Positions 39,376-49,107 of a stretch of 64,000 nt of DNA are shown piece by piece. Under the pieces are notes generated by a model. It saw nothing but the letters and a program-made list of their open reading frames with translations, made no database searches and was not told the DNA's origin. The DNA comes from Klebsiella ornithinolytica NBRC 105727 = ATCC 31898 (GTDB lineage: Bacteria > Pseudomonadota > Gammaproteobacteria > Enterobacterales > Enterobacteriaceae). Made by a program: the position numbers and the translations under genes. The stretch lies in contig NZ_BCYR01000004.1 in the NCBI RefSeq assembly GCF_001598295.1, positions 1-64,000 of the forward strand, written 5' to 3'. Each line of letters opens with the position of its first letter. The first letter of the stretch is position 1.

Positions 39376-41799
39376 TTACGCTTCATCCTGCGTGACGCTT
39401 TCAATCGTCAAGCGCACATCCGACGTAATCAGATCGGCCAGCATCTGGTAGACCTTCAGCGTCTCTGCCGGCTCAGCATCGCCGGTATCGCTGATATAGC
39501 CCTCATCGCGCAGCGTCAGCACTAACGTACTGAATACCGCTTTATCGAAGAACTCCGGCGCGTTGATACCGTGCAGCACCGACAGACGCTGCGCCACCGT
39601 GCGGCTCTCTTTCTCCAGCGAACTGCGGTTGATAGACGGGTTCGCGCTCAGCAGCCAGAAGGTAATGGCGTAGCGCTGGAGCGTTTCACGCGCGCCTGCG
39701 GCCAGCAGTTGCAAGGAACGGGAGTGGGACGGATTGATGCTGATGGCATCATCGCTCAGGACAATCAGTCCCTGACGCTGCATTTCCGCCGCCAGGGCAT
39801 CGATGACGCCAGCCAGCTCTGCTTTTTCCCAGCGCAGGAACAGCTCGGCCTTCAGCAGCGGATAGAACATCTCAACGTGACGCAGCACTTCCGCGCGGGT
39901 GATACGACGATGCTGGGTAATGATCGCCGCCAGCAGCGACGGCAGCATCAACATATGGGCGATGTTGTTGCGATAGTAGGTCATCAGCACCGCCTGCTCG
40001 CGCGGCAGAATGATGATATCGCCGATGGTATCTTTCTCGACCTCGAACTTATTCATCTTCAGCGCGTGGTCAATCAGCTCGCTGGCCGAGGCCGCCGGCG
40101 TGGTCGCATCCGGGGAGTACGGTACGTTGCGCAGCAGATCGAGGTAGCACTCCAGCTGTTGCGTCAGCTGTTCGCGGGTCAACGAGCGTTGACGAGAGGC
40201 CAGCAGCGCGGTGCAGCACAGGTTCATGGCGTTGGCCGCGCCGGCGTTGTTGATGCGCACCATCAGATCGGAAGCAATGTTGTTGACCGTCGGTGTCAGC
40301 CACGATGGGCGCACCGCTTCGATCGGATCGATTGACTCACGCCATTCCGGAACATGCTGGTTCAGGTAAGTCATCAGCGGCAGTGGTTCGCCAAAGTTAA
40401 CATAGCCCTGACCGAGGTTACGCAGCTTGCTCAGGCCGCGCAGCATCTGCGGCAGACTCTCTTTTTCTTTCGTCGCACCGCGCAGCTCTTTGGCGTAGGT
40501 GCCCACTTCCATCACGTGCTCGTAACCGATGTAGATAGGCACCAGCGTGATCGGTCGGGTCCCGCCGCGCAGCATGGCCTGGATGGTCATCGACAGGGTG
40601 CCGGTTTTCGGATCCAGCAGACGGCCGGTACGCGAGCGGCCCCCTTCAACGAAGTACTCCACGGAGTAACCCCGGCTGAACAACTCGCCGAGATATTCGC
40701 GGAACACCGTGGAATAGAGCTTATTGCCCTTAAAGGTACGGCGAATAAAGAATGCGCCACCGCGGCGGAAAATGGGGCCTGCTGGCCAGAAGTTCAGGTT
40801 GATACCGGCGGCAATATGCGGCGGCACCAGCCCCTGGTGATACAGCACGTAGGAGAGCAGCAGATAGTCCATATGGCTACGATGGCACGGTACGTACACA
40901 ATCTCGTGCCCTTCATGGGCCAGCTGACGTACGCGCTCGGCGTTGTGGACGTTGATCCCCTGATAGAGACGGTTCCAGGTAAAACCGAGAACGCGGTCGG
41001 TCAGGCGAATCATCTCATAAGAGAAATTCGCGGCGATCTCTTCCATCAGCGCGATGGCGTTTTGCTGCGCCTTCTCATGGGAAATTTTCTTGCTGCGCGC
41101 TTCATCTTCCACCGCGCGGGCGATGGCTTTGGAGGCCAGCAGCTTATTGAACAGATCCTGACGTGCCGGCAGACGTGGGCCGACGGCGGCCAGACGTTGG
41201 CGGGCGAAGTGCATACGCGCGACGCGGGCCAGCTTCTGGGCGATAATTTTATCGGTGCCGTGTTCGGTGGCCATTCTGCGCAGAGAAACCGGCGGCGAGA
41301 AACGGACAAAGCTGTCGCGGCCCAGCCACAGAACGGCGAAGAACTTCTGAATGCCATTCAGCATGCGCAGCGGCGGGTTTACTTCGCCTTTTTCGCGCCC
41401 TGGCGCACGACCAAACATCACCGAGACTGGCACCATTTGCACGTCCAGGTCAGGATGGTTGCGGTGCAGATCCAGGTAGTCGTGGAACAGCTTAATCGAC
41501 TCTTCTTTCGGCGCGTAGTAGGTAAAGACGCGCGGGCCACCGTGGATAAATACGTAGCGCGGCAGCAGCGCGCCATCGATTTCCAGCGGTTCAAGCGGAT
41601 CGGGTAAATCGTGCTCCAGGCACTGGGCGCGCAGGGTCAGCAGGTCCGCCTTGGAATTATAAGGCAGGACGTACATGATCGGACGCGAGGTATCCAGCCC
41701 TAATTCCTGAGCAGGTTCTGCGGGAATAGACTTGCTTTTTACCAGCACCCGTAATGGTAAATTCAGTAATTTATAGTAAATTCGTTGCCAGCCGGACAT
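39376..41799 (-). CDS. plsB: Glycerol-3-phosphate acyltransferase
   Basis: Inner-membrane enzyme that acylates sn-glycerol 3-phosphate at position 1, the first step of phospholipid synthesis, using acyl-CoA or acyl-ACP. It has 807 residues, as in E. coli. The acyltransferase HX4D motif is HRSHMD at about 306-311, followed by [20 protein letters not shown] and the [11 protein letters not shown] block. It is divergent from dgkA. Confidence 0.97.
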   Translation of the reverse strand: MSGWQRIYYKLLNLPLRVLVKSKSIPAEPAQELGLDTSRPIMYVLPYNSKADLLTLRAQCLEHDLPDPLEPLEIDGALLPRYVFIHGGPRVFTYYAPKEESIKLFHDYLDLHRNHPDLDVQMVPVSVMFGRAPGREKGEVNPPLRMLNGIQKFFAVLWLGRDSFVRFSPPVSLRRMATEHGTDKIIAQKLARVARMHFARQRLAAVGPRLPARQDLFNKLLASKAIARAVEDEARSKKISHEKAQQNAIALMEEIAANFSYEMIRLTDRVLGFTWNRLYQGINVHNAERVRQLAHEGHEIVYVPCHRSHMDYLLLSYVLYHQGLVPPHIAAGINLNFWPAGPIFRRGGAFFIRRTFKGNKLYSTVFREYLGELFSRGYSVEYFVEGGRSRTGRLLDPKTGTLSMTIQAMLRGGTRPITLVPIYIGYEHVMEVGTYAKELRGATKEKESLPQMLRGLSKLRNLGQGYVNFGEPLPLMTYLNQHVPEWRESIDPIEAVRPSWLTPTVNNIASDLMVRINNAGAANAMNLCCTALLASRQRSLTREQLTQQLECYLDLLRNVPYSPDATTPAASASELIDHALKMNKFEVEKDTIGDIIILPREQAVLMTYYRNNIAHMLMLPSLLAAIITQHRRITRAEVLRHVEMFYPLLKAELFLRWEKAELAGVIDALAAEMQRQGLIVLSDDAISINPSHSRSLQLLAAGARETLQRYAITFWLLSANPSINRSSLEKESRTVAQRLSVLHGINAPEFFDKAVFSTLVLTLRDEGYISDTGDAEPAETLKVYQMLADLITSDVRLTIESVTQDEA

Positions 41800-41928
41800 A
41801 AACGATGTGAAGCCTCTGGTTAATCATGCAAATGCGCGGCAAGAATAACAGAAAGCGCGCAAAATTTCCGTTGCCACGCGGCAAACGCGTACACTCATTG
41901 ACGTCATTTACATAAAAAGGTTCTTTTG

Positions 41929-42297
41929 ATGGCCAATAATACCACTGGGTTAACCCGAATCATTAAAGCGGCAGGTTATTCCTGGAAAGGGTTCCGTGCG
42001 GCATGGATAAATGAGGCCGCATTTCGTCAAGAAGGCATCGCCGCCATTGTTGCTGTCGCGATCGCCTGCTGGCTGGACGTTGACGCCATCACGCGTGTGC
42101 TGCTGATAGGCTCGGTCCTGATAGTGATGATAGTCGAAATTCTTAATAGCGCGATTGAGGCGGTGGTGGACCGTATTGGCCCGGAACATCATGAGCTGTC
42201 CGGTCGGGCGAAAGATATGGGTTCTGCGGCGGTGCTGCTGGCCATTGTGATCGCGCTGATCACCTGGGGCCTCTTGCTGTGGGCCCGCTATCACTGA
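41929..42297 (+). CDS. dgkA: Diacylglycerol kinase
   Basis: Small inner-membrane kinase that recycles diacylglycerol from membrane-derived oligosaccharide synthesis to phosphatidate. It has 122 residues, three membrane helices and an N-terminal amphipathic segment. The catalytic EILNSAIEAVVDRI (about 69-82) and the N-terminal RAAWINEAAFRQE are conserved. The ATG at 41929 gives MANNTTG, as in E. coli. Confidence 0.97.
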   Translation: MANNTTGLTRIIKAAGYSWKGFRAAWINEAAFRQEGIAAIVAVAIACWLDVDAITRVLLIGSVLIVMIVEILNSAIEAVVDRIGPEHHELSGRAKDMGSAAVLLAIVIALITWGLLLWARYH

Positions 42298-42472
42298 GTG
42301 ACCACTTTGTGAGATGCCCCCGCCTGGCGATGTCCTCCCGGCGATCGGCCGACCCCCGATGGGTTTTGCCCGGCTGGCGACAATCACCCCTGGCGCAATG
42401 GGCTATCGGGGACGCAAAATGGAAAGAATCTCCTGATTTTTGTGTGAAATTTGATTCCAAAATCACCGTTAG

Positions 42473-42509
42473 CTGTATATACTCACAGCATAACTGTATA
42501 TACACCCAG
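42473..42509 (+). promoter_or_regulatory. Two LexA (SOS) boxes upstream of lexA
   Basis: CTGTATATACTCACAG at 42473-42488 and CTGTATATACACCCAG at 42494-42509 match the LexA consensus CTGT-N8-ACAG; the second has CCAG in place of ACAG. They correspond to the tandem boxes of E. coli lexA and lie just before the start codon, giving autorepression. Confidence 0.95.
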
Positions 42510-42517
42510 GGGGCGGG

Positions 42518-43126
42518 ATGAAAGCGTTAACGACCAGGCAGCAAGAGGTGTTTGATCTCATTCGGGATCACATCAGCCAGACGGGCATGCCGCCGACGCG
42601 TGCGGAAATTGCTCAGCGCTTGGGGTTCCGTTCCCCAAACGCGGCGGAAGAACACCTGAAAGCGCTGGCGCGTAAGGGCGCGATCGAGATTATCTCCGGC
42701 GCCTCCCGGGGGATTCGCCTGCTTACGGAAGAAGAACCGGGTTTACCGTTGATTGGCCGCGTGGCGGCCGGTGAGCCGCTGCTGGCTCAGCAGCATATCG
42801 AAGGCCACTTCCAGGTCGATCCGGCGATGTTCAAGCCGAACGCCGACTTTTTGCTGCGGGTAAGCGGCATGTCAATGAAAGATATCGGTATTCTCGATGG
42901 CGATCTGCTGGCGGTCCATAAAACGCAGGATGTACGCAACGGCCAGGTTGTCGTGGCGCGTATTGACGAAGAGGTCACCGTTAAGCGTCTTAAAAAACAG
43001 GGCAATATCGTCGAACTTCTGCCAGAAAACAGCGAGTTTTCCCCTATCGTGGTGAATCTACGCGAACAAAATTTCACTATCGAAGGGCTGGCCGTTGGCG
43101 TGATTCGCAACGGCGAGTGGCTGTAA
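42518..43126 (+). CDS. lexA: SOS repressor LexA
   Basis: Represses the SOS regulon until RecA filaments trigger self-cleavage. It has 202 residues, as in E. coli. The N-terminal winged helix has [20 protein letters not shown]; the cleavage site is the Ala-Gly in RVAAGEP near 84-85; the catalytic serine is in SGMSMKDIG near 119 and the lysine in VTVKRLKK near 156. The start at 42518 follows GGGGGCGGG. dinF follows. Confidence 0.98.
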   Translation: MKALTTRQQEVFDLIRDHISQTGMPPTRAEIAQRLGFRSPNAAEEHLKALARKGAIEIISGASRGIRLLTEEEPGLPLIGRVAAGEPLLAQQHIEGHFQVDPAMFKPNADFLLRVSGMSMKDIGILDGDLLAVHKTQDVRNGQVVVARIDEEVTVKRLKKQGNIVELLPENSEFSPIVVNLREQNFTIEGLAVGVIRNGEWL

Positions 43127-43194
43127 CACCTTCCCCACGCAGCATCGTCTGATGCATGATGCTGCGCTGTCTCCTCCCGGTCAGGCTCTTTCTC

Positions 43195-44511
43195 ATGTTC
43201 TTTAACGCCGCTGATAAGGCCCTGTGGCGCCTGGCGCTACCCATGATTTTCTCCAATATCACCGTTCCGCTGCTGGGACTGGTGGATACCGCCGTGATTG
43301 GCCATCTCGACAGCCCGGTTTACCTCGGCGGTGTCGCGGTCGGCGCGACGGCCACCAGTTTTCTCTTCATGCTGCTGCTTTTCCTGCGGATGAGCACCAC
43401 CGGACTGACGGCGCAGGCCTTTGGCGCCAAAGATCCTCTCCGCCTGGCGCGGGCACTGGTGCAGCCGCTGGGGCTGGCAACAGGCGCCGGCCTGCTGATT
43501 GTGATTTTCCGAACCCCGCTTATCGATCTGGCGTTGCATATTGTTGGCGGCAATGACGCGGTGCTGGAGCAGGCGCGGCGCTTTCTCGACATCCGCTGGC
43601 TGAGTGCGCCGGCATCGCTGGCAAACCTGGTGCTGCTCGGTTGGCTGTTGGGCGTACAGTACGCCCGGGCGCCGGTGATTTTGCTGATCGTTGGCAACCT
43701 GCTGAATATTGTGCTCGATCTGTGGCTGGTGATGGGCCTGCACCTGAACGTGCAGGGGGCCGCGCTGGCGACGGTCACCGCCGAATATGTCACCTTTATC
43801 ATCGGGCTGCTGATGGCAAGGCGTGTGCTGGCGCTACGCGGCGTGTCATTTGCCCTGCTCAAGCGCGCGTGGCGCGGAGATGTGCGCCGCTTGCTGGCGC
43901 TCAATCGCGATATCATGCTGCGCTCTCTGCTGCTTCAGTTGTGCTTTGGTGCGGTGACCGTTTTCGGCGCTCGTCTTGGCGGTGAGATCGTTGCCGTCAA
44001 CGCGCTCCTGATGACCATGTTGACCTTCACCGCCTATGCCCTGGATGGTTTTGCTTATGCCGTGGAAGCGCACTCCGGGCAGGCGTACGGCGCGCGTGAC
44101 GGTAGCCAGTTGCTTGATGTCTGGCGGGCGGCCTGCCGCCAGTCGGGAATGGTGGCGCTGGCCTTTGCGGCAACCTATGCCGTAGCCGGGCAGCAGATTA
44201 TCGCCCTGTTGACTTCGCTACCCTCGCTTCAGCTGCTTGCCGATCGCTATCTGATCTGGCAGATCGTTTTGCCGGTGATTGGCGTGTGGTGTTATTTGCT
44301 GGATGGCATGTTCATCGGCGCGACGCGCGGGGCTGAGATGCGCAACAGCATGGCGGTGGCGGCGGCGGGGTTTGCCCTGACGCTGCTGACGCTGCCGGTC
44401 CTTGGCAACCACGCGCTATGGCTGGCGCTGGCGGTCTTCCTCGCGCTGCGCGGTCTGTCGCTGGCGGTCATCTGGCGGCGACACTGGCGGCGTGGCACCT
44501 GGTTTTCGTAG
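43195..44511 (+). CDS. dinF: MATE-family efflux protein DinF
   Basis: Damage-inducible inner-membrane protein of the multidrug and toxin extrusion family with about twelve helices; E. coli DinF is linked to oxidative-stress and bile-salt tolerance. The ATG at 43195 gives 438 residues beginning MFFNAADKALWRLALP, close to the E. coli form; a longer frame from 43156 is open but has no better site. It lies 68 bases after lexA and is expected to be co-transcribed under LexA control. Confidence 0.93.
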   Translation: MFFNAADKALWRLALPMIFSNITVPLLGLVDTAVIGHLDSPVYLGGVAVGATATSFLFMLLLFLRMSTTGLTAQAFGAKDPLRLARALVQPLGLATGAGLLIVIFRTPLIDLALHIVGGNDAVLEQARRFLDIRWLSAPASLANLVLLGWLLGVQYARAPVILLIVGNLLNIVLDLWLVMGLHLNVQGAALATVTAEYVTFIIGLLMARRVLALRGVSFALLKRAWRGDVRRLLALNRDIMLRSLLLQLCFGAVTVFGARLGGEIVAVNALLMTMLTFTAYALDGFAYAVEAHSGQAYGARDGSQLLDVWRAACRQSGMVALAFAATYAVAGQQIIALLTSLPSLQLLADRYLIWQIVLPVIGVWCYLLDGMFIGATRGAEMRNSMAVAAAGFALTLLTLPVLGNHALWLALAVFLALRGLSLAVIWRRHWRRGTWFS

Positions 44512-44637
44512 CGATTTTTGATATGTAATTGGTTAAAGATTCCGAATAATAAATTCAACTCAGAATTCTTATCTATAGTTAATACTATGTCCGGCACACA
44601 GCGGGCTGTTAACTCACCGAACGATGAGGATTGAATT

Positions 44638-44847
44638 ATGAACAAAGACGAAATCGGCGGTAACTGGAAACAGTTGAAAGGTAAAGCGAAAGAAAAATGG
44701 GGCAAGCTGACCGATGACGATATGACCGTCATTGAAGGTAAGCGTGACCAGCTGGTCGGGAAAATCCAGGAGCGTTATGGATACGCTAAAGATCAGGCGG
44801 AGAAAGAAGTGTCTGACTGGGAACGAAAAAACGATCACCGCTGGTAG
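44638..44847 (+). CDS. yjbJ: CsbD-family stress protein YjbJ
   Basis: A 69-residue, highly charged, helical cytoplasmic protein of the CsbD/UPF0337 family (MNKDEIGGNWKQLKGKAKEK; GKIQERYGYAKDQAEKEV). Relatives are abundant under general stress and in stationary phase; no molecular role is known. The start follows GATGAGGATTGAATT. A terminator overlapping the end of convergent zur follows. Confidence 0.93.
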   Translation: MNKDEIGGNWKQLKGKAKEKWGKLTDDDMTVIEGKRDQLVGKIQERYGYAKDQAEKEVSDWERKNDHRW

Positions 44848-44920
44848 CGGTGAGTGTTAACGAATTAACCCTTTGTTATTGCCTGCCCGATGGTACATGG
44901 AGGTACCGGCAACCTGGATT

Positions 44921-44956
44921 CCCGCTGCGGCGATAGCCTCAGCGGGCTTTCTTTTT
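44921..44956 (+). terminator. yjbJ terminator
   Basis: CCCGCTG/CAGCGGG with a 12-base loop is followed by CTTTCTTTTT. It extends into the last codons of convergent zur. Confidence 0.75.
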
Positions 44957-45454
44957 AATCTGAATGGTATGGTCGTGATGGCAGTGTCCCGGGGTGCTAC
45001 AGGCTTCGACCTCGACACAACCCGCGCACAGGCCGTGTGCTTCAATCACATTGTGGCGTAGCGCAAAACCCATTCTGGCCGCCAGCGTATGCATAATGTC
45101 TTCAACGCCTTCGGCACACTCTTCTTTGACCACGCCGCAGCGGTCGCAGATAAACATGGCTGAGCTATGGGTCGGCTGATCGAAAAGATGGCACAGCACG
45201 TAGCTGTTGGTCGATTCCACCTTGTGCACGAATCCCTGTTCCAGCAGAAACTCCAGCGCCCGGTAGACCGTCGGCGGTTTCGCCTGCGGCTCTTTCTCGC
45301 GCAGCAGGTCGAGCAGGTCATACGCGCTAATCGCCCCTTGCTGGAGGCTCATCAAACGCAACACTTCCAGGCGCTGCGGAGTCAGGCGCACGCCGCGCTG
45401 TGCGCAGAGCTTTTCAGCATGCGCTAACATTTCTTGCGAAGTGGTCTTATTCAT
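44939..45454 (-). CDS. zur: Zinc uptake regulator Zur
   Basis: Fur-family repressor that shuts off zinc uptake when zinc is replete. It has 171 residues, as in E. coli. The winged helix has RLTPQRLEVLRLM and KPPTVYRALEFL. Zinc-site cysteines and histidines are in FICDRCG, HGLCAGCVEVEAC and a C-terminal GHCHHDH. The ATG at 45454 has AGAGG about nine bases upstream. It is divergent from the cupin gene. Confidence 0.95.
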   Translation of the reverse strand: MNKTTSQEMLAHAEKLCAQRGVRLTPQRLEVLRLMSLQQGAISAYDLLDLLREKEPQAKPPTVYRALEFLLEQGFVHKVESTNSYVLCHLFDQPTHSSAMFICDRCGVVKEECAEGVEDIMHTLAARMGFALRHNVIEAHGLCAGCVEVEACSTPGHCHHDHTIQIKKKAR

Positions 45455-45568
45455 GAGCATCCTCTGGTTGCGTGAGTCTGAAGTTGTTACTTTATCACGA
45501 TCCAGGCAAAACGCCGAGAACCGGCGGCTTGTGCTATACCTGATGCATCTCATTTTCGGGAGAAAACG

Positions 45569-46057
45569 ATGAAAAGACCTGATTGCATTCGACATTGGCG
45601 CGAACTGGAAGGCCCAGATGATGCCACTTATCCCAATAACCCGGAGCGTTTTTCCATCGGCGCGCCGCTGGCGCGAGGATTAAGGCTCAACCGGCTGGGT
45701 ATTCATCATGAACGTTTGCCCCCGGGCCGTCGAACCTCTTATCCCCATGCTGAAAGTGATGAGGAGGAGTTTATCTATGTGCTGGATGGCTACCCCGAAG
45801 TCTGGATTAACGGCTATCTGTGGAAGCTTGAGCCGGGCGACAGCGTCGGTTTTCCGGCCGGAACCGGAGTGTGTCACACCTTTTTGAATAATACCGACCA
45901 GGAAGTTCGTTTGTTAGTGGTGGGGGAGTCGAACAAGAAATTTAACCGCATCTACTATCCGCTGAACCCGGAATATGCCGCTACGCGTCAGGATCGCTGG
46001 GTCGATCATCCGCCGCAATTTTTCGGCCCGCACGATGGTAAACCGCGCAGGCGCTAG
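45569..46057 (+). CDS. Cupin-domain protein
   Basis: A 162-residue cytoplasmic protein with a single cupin barrel. Motif 1 is YPHAESDEEEFIYVLDGYPEVWINGYLW, quoted here only in outline: H60-region histidine and glutamates, then G. Motif 2 is PGDSVGFPAGTGVCHTFLNN, with a histidine. These could bind a metal. I do not recognise a specific enzyme. It sits divergent from zur with 114 bases between, so zinc-linked regulation is possible, but I found no Zur box. GGGAGA precedes the start. Confidence 0.75.
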   Translation: MKRPDCIRHWRELEGPDDATYPNNPERFSIGAPLARGLRLNRLGIHHERLPPGRRTSYPHAESDEEEFIYVLDGYPEVWINGYLWKLEPGDSVGFPAGTGVCHTFLNNTDQEVRLLVVGESNKKFNRIYYPLNPEYAATRQDRWVDHPPQFFGPHDGKPRRR

Positions 46058-46159
46058 CCCGTCCAGCAGATGCACAGCACCCGTCGCGGTGCTATGCCTC
46101 TGTGATTTATCTTTGTGCTATAGTAGCGCCCCTTTTTACCCGGATGCCTGTTTATCGCC

Positions 46160-47158
46160 ATGATGCCAGAATCAACATCTCACGCTTTTGCCGCCCATCG
46201 TTTTTCCATCGCGCCGATGCTCGACTGGACAGACAGGCACTGTCGCTATTTCCTGCGCCTGCTGTCGCGCCATACGCTGCTGTATACCGAAATGGTGACG
46301 ACCGGGGCGATTATTCATGGCAAAGGCGACTATCTGGCCTATAGCGAAGAAGAGCATCCGCTGGCCCTGCAGCTGGGCGGCAGCGATCCTGCTGCACTCG
46401 CGCAGTGTGCGAAACTGGCGGAAGCGCGCGGCTACGATGAGATCAACCTCAACGTCGGCTGTCCGTCCGACCGCGTGCAAAACGGGATGTTCGGCGCCTG
46501 CCTGATGGGCAATGCGCAGCTGGTAGCGGACTGTATCAAAGCGATGCGCGACGTGGTGTCCATCCCGGTCACGGTAAAAACCCGTATCGGCATCGATGAC
46601 CAGGATAGCTATGAATTCCTGTGTGATTTCATCAATACCGTCTCCGGAAACGGTGAGTGCGAGATGTTTATCATCCACGCCCGCAAAGCCTGGCTCTCCG
46701 GCCTGAGTCCAAAAGAGAATCGTGAAATTCCACCGCTGGATTATCCGCGCGTTTATCAGCTGAAACGCGACTTCCCGCACCTGACGATGGCGATCAACGG
46801 CGGGATTAAGTCGCTGGAAGAGGCGAAATTGCATCTGCAGCATATGGACGGCGTGATGGTGGGGCGCGAGGCCTATCAGAATCCGGGGATCCTGACCGCG
46901 GTCGACCGGGAGGTCTTTGCGGTGGATGGTGCCGACAGCGACCCGGTCGCCGTGGTGCGCGCGATGTACCCCTATATCGAGCGTGAGCTGTCCAACGGCA
47001 CCTATCTGGGCCATATCACGCGTCATATGCTGGGCCTGTTCCAGGGTATCCCAGGCGCGCGGCAGTGGCGTCGCTACCTGAGTGAAAATGCGCACAAGGC
47101 GGGGGCGGATATTAACGTGCTGGAACATGCGCTGAATCTGGTTGCCGATAAGCGTTAA
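46160..47158 (+). CDS. dusA: tRNA-dihydrouridine synthase A
   Basis: FMN enzyme that reduces uridine to dihydrouridine at positions 20 and 20a of tRNA. It has 332 residues in a TIM barrel plus helical domain. [14 protein letters not shown] near 16-29 binds FMN, the catalytic cysteine is in GCPSDRV at about 100-106, and the phosphate-binding INGGIKS and [10 protein letters not shown] follow. ATG codons at 46160 and 46163 are both possible starts. A terminator follows. Confidence 0.95.
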   Translation: MMPESTSHAFAAHRFSIAPMLDWTDRHCRYFLRLLSRHTLLYTEMVTTGAIIHGKGDYLAYSEEEHPLALQLGGSDPAALAQCAKLAEARGYDEINLNVGCPSDRVQNGMFGACLMGNAQLVADCIKAMRDVVSIPVTVKTRIGIDDQDSYEFLCDFINTVSGNGECEMFIIHARKAWLSGLSPKENREIPPLDYPRVYQLKRDFPHLTMAINGGIKSLEEAKLHLQHMDGVMVGREAYQNPGILTAVDREVFAVDGADSDPVAVVRAMYPYIERELSNGTYLGHITRHMLGLFQGIPGARQWRRYLSENAHKAGADINVLEHALNLVADKR

Positions 47159-47187
47159 TCTTGCGCTAAAATTTAGTCAAATACGCC

Positions 47188-47216
47188 ACGCCCTGATTTA
47201 ATCGTCAGGGCGTTTT
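47188..47216 (+). terminator. dusA terminator
   Basis: ACGCCCTGA/TCAGGGCGT with an eight-base loop and a TTTTCCTTT tail: an intrinsic terminator 30 bases after dusA. Confidence 0.88.
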
Positions 47217-47240
47217 CCTTTAAATTCAATACGTTAATTT

Positions 47241-47257
47241 TGGCACGTTTCTTGTAA
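47241..47257 (+). promoter_or_regulatory. Sigma-54 promoter of pspG
   Basis: TGGCACGTTTCTTGTAA matches the sigma-54 consensus TGGCACG-N4-TTGCA, with GG at -24 but GT instead of GC at -12. It lies 42 bases before pspG, as expected for a PspF-activated phage-shock gene. Confidence 0.75.
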
Positions 47258-47298
47258 TACCCGGAGAGTCATTCGGTTATTTCTTTGGGGAGAAGACG

Positions 47299-47541
47299 AT
47301 GCTGGAACTCTTATTTGTCATTGGATTTTTTGTCATGTTGCTGGTCACCGGCGTGTCGATTCTGGGGATTCTTGCCGCGATTGTCGTTGCGACGGTGCTG
47401 ATGTTTGTCGGCGGGCTGTTTGCGATGATGATTAAGCTGCTGCCGTGGCTGCTGTTAGCCATTGCGGTCGTGTGGGTGATTCGGTCGATAAATACGCCAA
47501 AAACGACAGGCTACCGTAGTAACAACCGCTGGCGTTATTAA
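47299..47541 (+). CDS. pspG: Phage shock protein G
   Basis: Small inner-membrane effector of the phage-shock response, 80 residues, with two or three hydrophobic segments (LLFVIGFFVMLLVTGVSIL; LLPWLLLAIAVVWVI) and a polar, basic tail. E. coli PspG is an outlying member of the PspF/sigma-54 regulon. GGGGAGAAGACG precedes the start. Confidence 0.92.
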   Translation: MLELLFVIGFFVMLLVTGVSILGILAAIVVATVLMFVGGLFAMMIKLLPWLLLAIAVVWVIRSINTPKTTGYRSNNRWRY

Positions 47542-47676
47542 GGGAGTGAGCGGTCTGTCACAACCTGAAGAATTTTGCATAGAACAGCGTAGGTTTTGCT
47601 TATTAAATCTGTCACTATTAGCGCGTTAACGAATTCATCGCGCTGTACCCTACATACAGCCGAACTAAAAAAAGTC

Positions 47677-47698
47677 AGGGCTTCCTTATGGAAGCCCT
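47677..47698. terminator. Hairpin between pspG and qorA
   Basis: AGGGCTTCC-TTAT-GGAAGCCCT is a perfect nine-base stem with A residues to its left and AAACTTTT to its right, so it could terminate in either direction. Confidence 0.75.
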
Positions 47699-47724
47699 AA
47701 ACTTTTCTGCTCTCCCGTCCCTCC

Positions 47725-47850
47725 CGTCATACTTCAGACTACAGGGGCGTTGGCTACGTTAGCTCACCCCGGTCACTTACTGGAGTAAGCTCCCGAGGAT
47801 TCGCTCTCTTGCCGCCTTCCTGTAGCCCGAATTATTTAGGGAGGGCTTCC
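47725..47850. repeat. ERIC element, copy 1
   Basis: A full 126-base ERIC/IRU element. Its core GCTCACCCCGGTCACTTACT-GGAGTAAGCTCCCGAGGATTC matches the ERIC consensus (complement of AAGTAAGTGACTGGGGTGAG, then TGTAAGCTCCTGGGGATTC). It ends GCCGCCTTCCTG..GAATTATTTAGG. It is immediately followed by a second copy in the same orientation. Confidence 0.93.
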
Positions 47851-47976
47851 CGTGATACTTCGAACTACAGAAGCGTTGGCTACGTTAGCTCACCCCGGTT
47901 ACTTACTGGAGTAAGCTCCCGAGGATTCGCTCTCTTGCCGCCTTCCTGTCGCCCGAATTATTTAGGCAGAGCCTCC
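47851..47976. repeat. ERIC element, copy 2 (tandem)
   Basis: A second 126-base ERIC in direct tandem with the first; corresponding bases are exactly 126 apart and only scattered positions differ. The rest of the pspG-qorA gap (494 bases) holds only the hairpin at 47677 and unremarkable sequence. Confidence 0.93.
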
Positions 47977-48035
47977 ATAAATACGCGATTAAGAGACCGA
48001 AACGTTGGCAGCGTTAACCTTGCTCGATTTACTCG

Positions 48036-49019
48036 TTACGGCAGCAGCAGGCTTGAGCCTTCGGTGGCGCGGCTCTCCAGCACTTCATGCGCGCGCCGGG
48101 CATCGGTCAGGGCATATTTCTGGCTGTCCGCCACGTCAACGTTAATCGCGCCGCTGGCAATCAACGAAAACAGTTCGCTGCTGGCTTCCGCCAGCTCTTG
48201 ACGGTTGGTGATATAGCCCTGCAGTGAAGGACGGGTGACGTACAGCGATCCTTTCTGGTTGAGGATCCCCAGGTTGACGCCGGTTACCGGGCCGGAAGAG
48301 TTCCCGAAGCTGACCATCAGCCCCCGGCGCTGCAGGCAATCCAGCGATGCTTCCCAGGTATCTTTGCCCACGGAATCATAGACCACATGGACTTTTTTCC
48401 CTTCGGTTATCTCTTTCAGGCGTTCAACGATATTCTCTTCGCGATAGTTGATGACCTGCCAGGCGCCGGCCTGTTTTGCCCGCTGCGCTTTTTGCGCGCT
48501 GCCGACGGTACCGATCAGTTTAGCGCCCAGCGCCTTCGCCCACTGGCAGGCAATCAGCCCGACGCCACCGGCCGCCGCATGAAACAGGAACGGTTCACCG
48601 GGCTTGATTTCGTAGGTTTTCCGCAGCAGGTAATAGACCGTCAGCCCTTTCAGGAACGATGCGGCAGCCTGTTCAAAGGAGATACCGTCCGGCAAAAGAG
48701 CGGCCTTATCGGCAATCACGTTATGGACTGAGCTGTAGGCGCCCAGCGCTGACTGAGCGTAGACGACGCGGTCGCCAGCTTTAATGTGCTGCACGCTGCG
48801 TCCGACTTTCGTCACCACGCCCGCGGCTTCGGTACCCAGGCCGCTTGGCAGAGAGGGCGGCGGGTAGAGGCCGCTGCGGATGTAGGTGTCGATATAGTTA
48901 ATGCCGATGGCCTTGTTCTCTACCTGGATCTCGTTTTCTTGCGGTTCCGCAGGGGTAAATTCTACGGCCTTGAGTACATCCGGCCCACCGTGTTGATGAA
49001 ATTCTATTCGTGTTGCCAT
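48036..49019 (-). CDS. qorA: NADPH:quinone oxidoreductase
   Basis: Zinc-independent medium-chain reductase (zeta-crystallin type), cytoplasmic, using NADPH. It has 327 residues, as in E. coli. The N-terminal GroES-like domain has GLYPPPSLPSGLGTEAAG, and the Rossmann motif is AAAGGVGLIACQWAKALG. The ATG at 49019 gives MATRIEFHQHGG. It is divergent from dnaB, with 88 bases between. Confidence 0.95.
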   Translation of the reverse strand: MATRIEFHQHGGPDVLKAVEFTPAEPQENEIQVENKAIGINYIDTYIRSGLYPPPSLPSGLGTEAAGVVTKVGRSVQHIKAGDRVVYAQSALGAYSSVHNVIADKAALLPDGISFEQAAASFLKGLTVYYLLRKTYEIKPGEPFLFHAAAGGVGLIACQWAKALGAKLIGTVGSAQKAQRAKQAGAWQVINYREENIVERLKEITEGKKVHVVYDSVGKDTWEASLDCLQRRGLMVSFGNSSGPVTGVNLGILNQKGSLYVTRPSLQGYITNRQELAEASSELFSLIASGAINVDVADSQKYALTDARRAHEVLESRATEGSSLLLP

Positions 49020-49107
49020 GATTATCTCCAGTTTCATTTGGGTGGGTCAAAACAGAGACCTGTGCTAATATTTCGACCCCATCTCTATCCCGGTATCTGT
49101 ATTCAAT

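Noticed and set aside
39376-41799. An odd Gly-Gly in PlsB ([11 protein letters not shown] instead of FRRLGAFFIRR)
   Set aside because: The acyltransferase motif itself is intact and Gly at this position is, as far as I recall, common in orthologues, so it is not a sign of damage.
45455-45568. Zur box in the zur-cupin gap
   Set aside because: No palindrome resembling the Zur consensus is visible.
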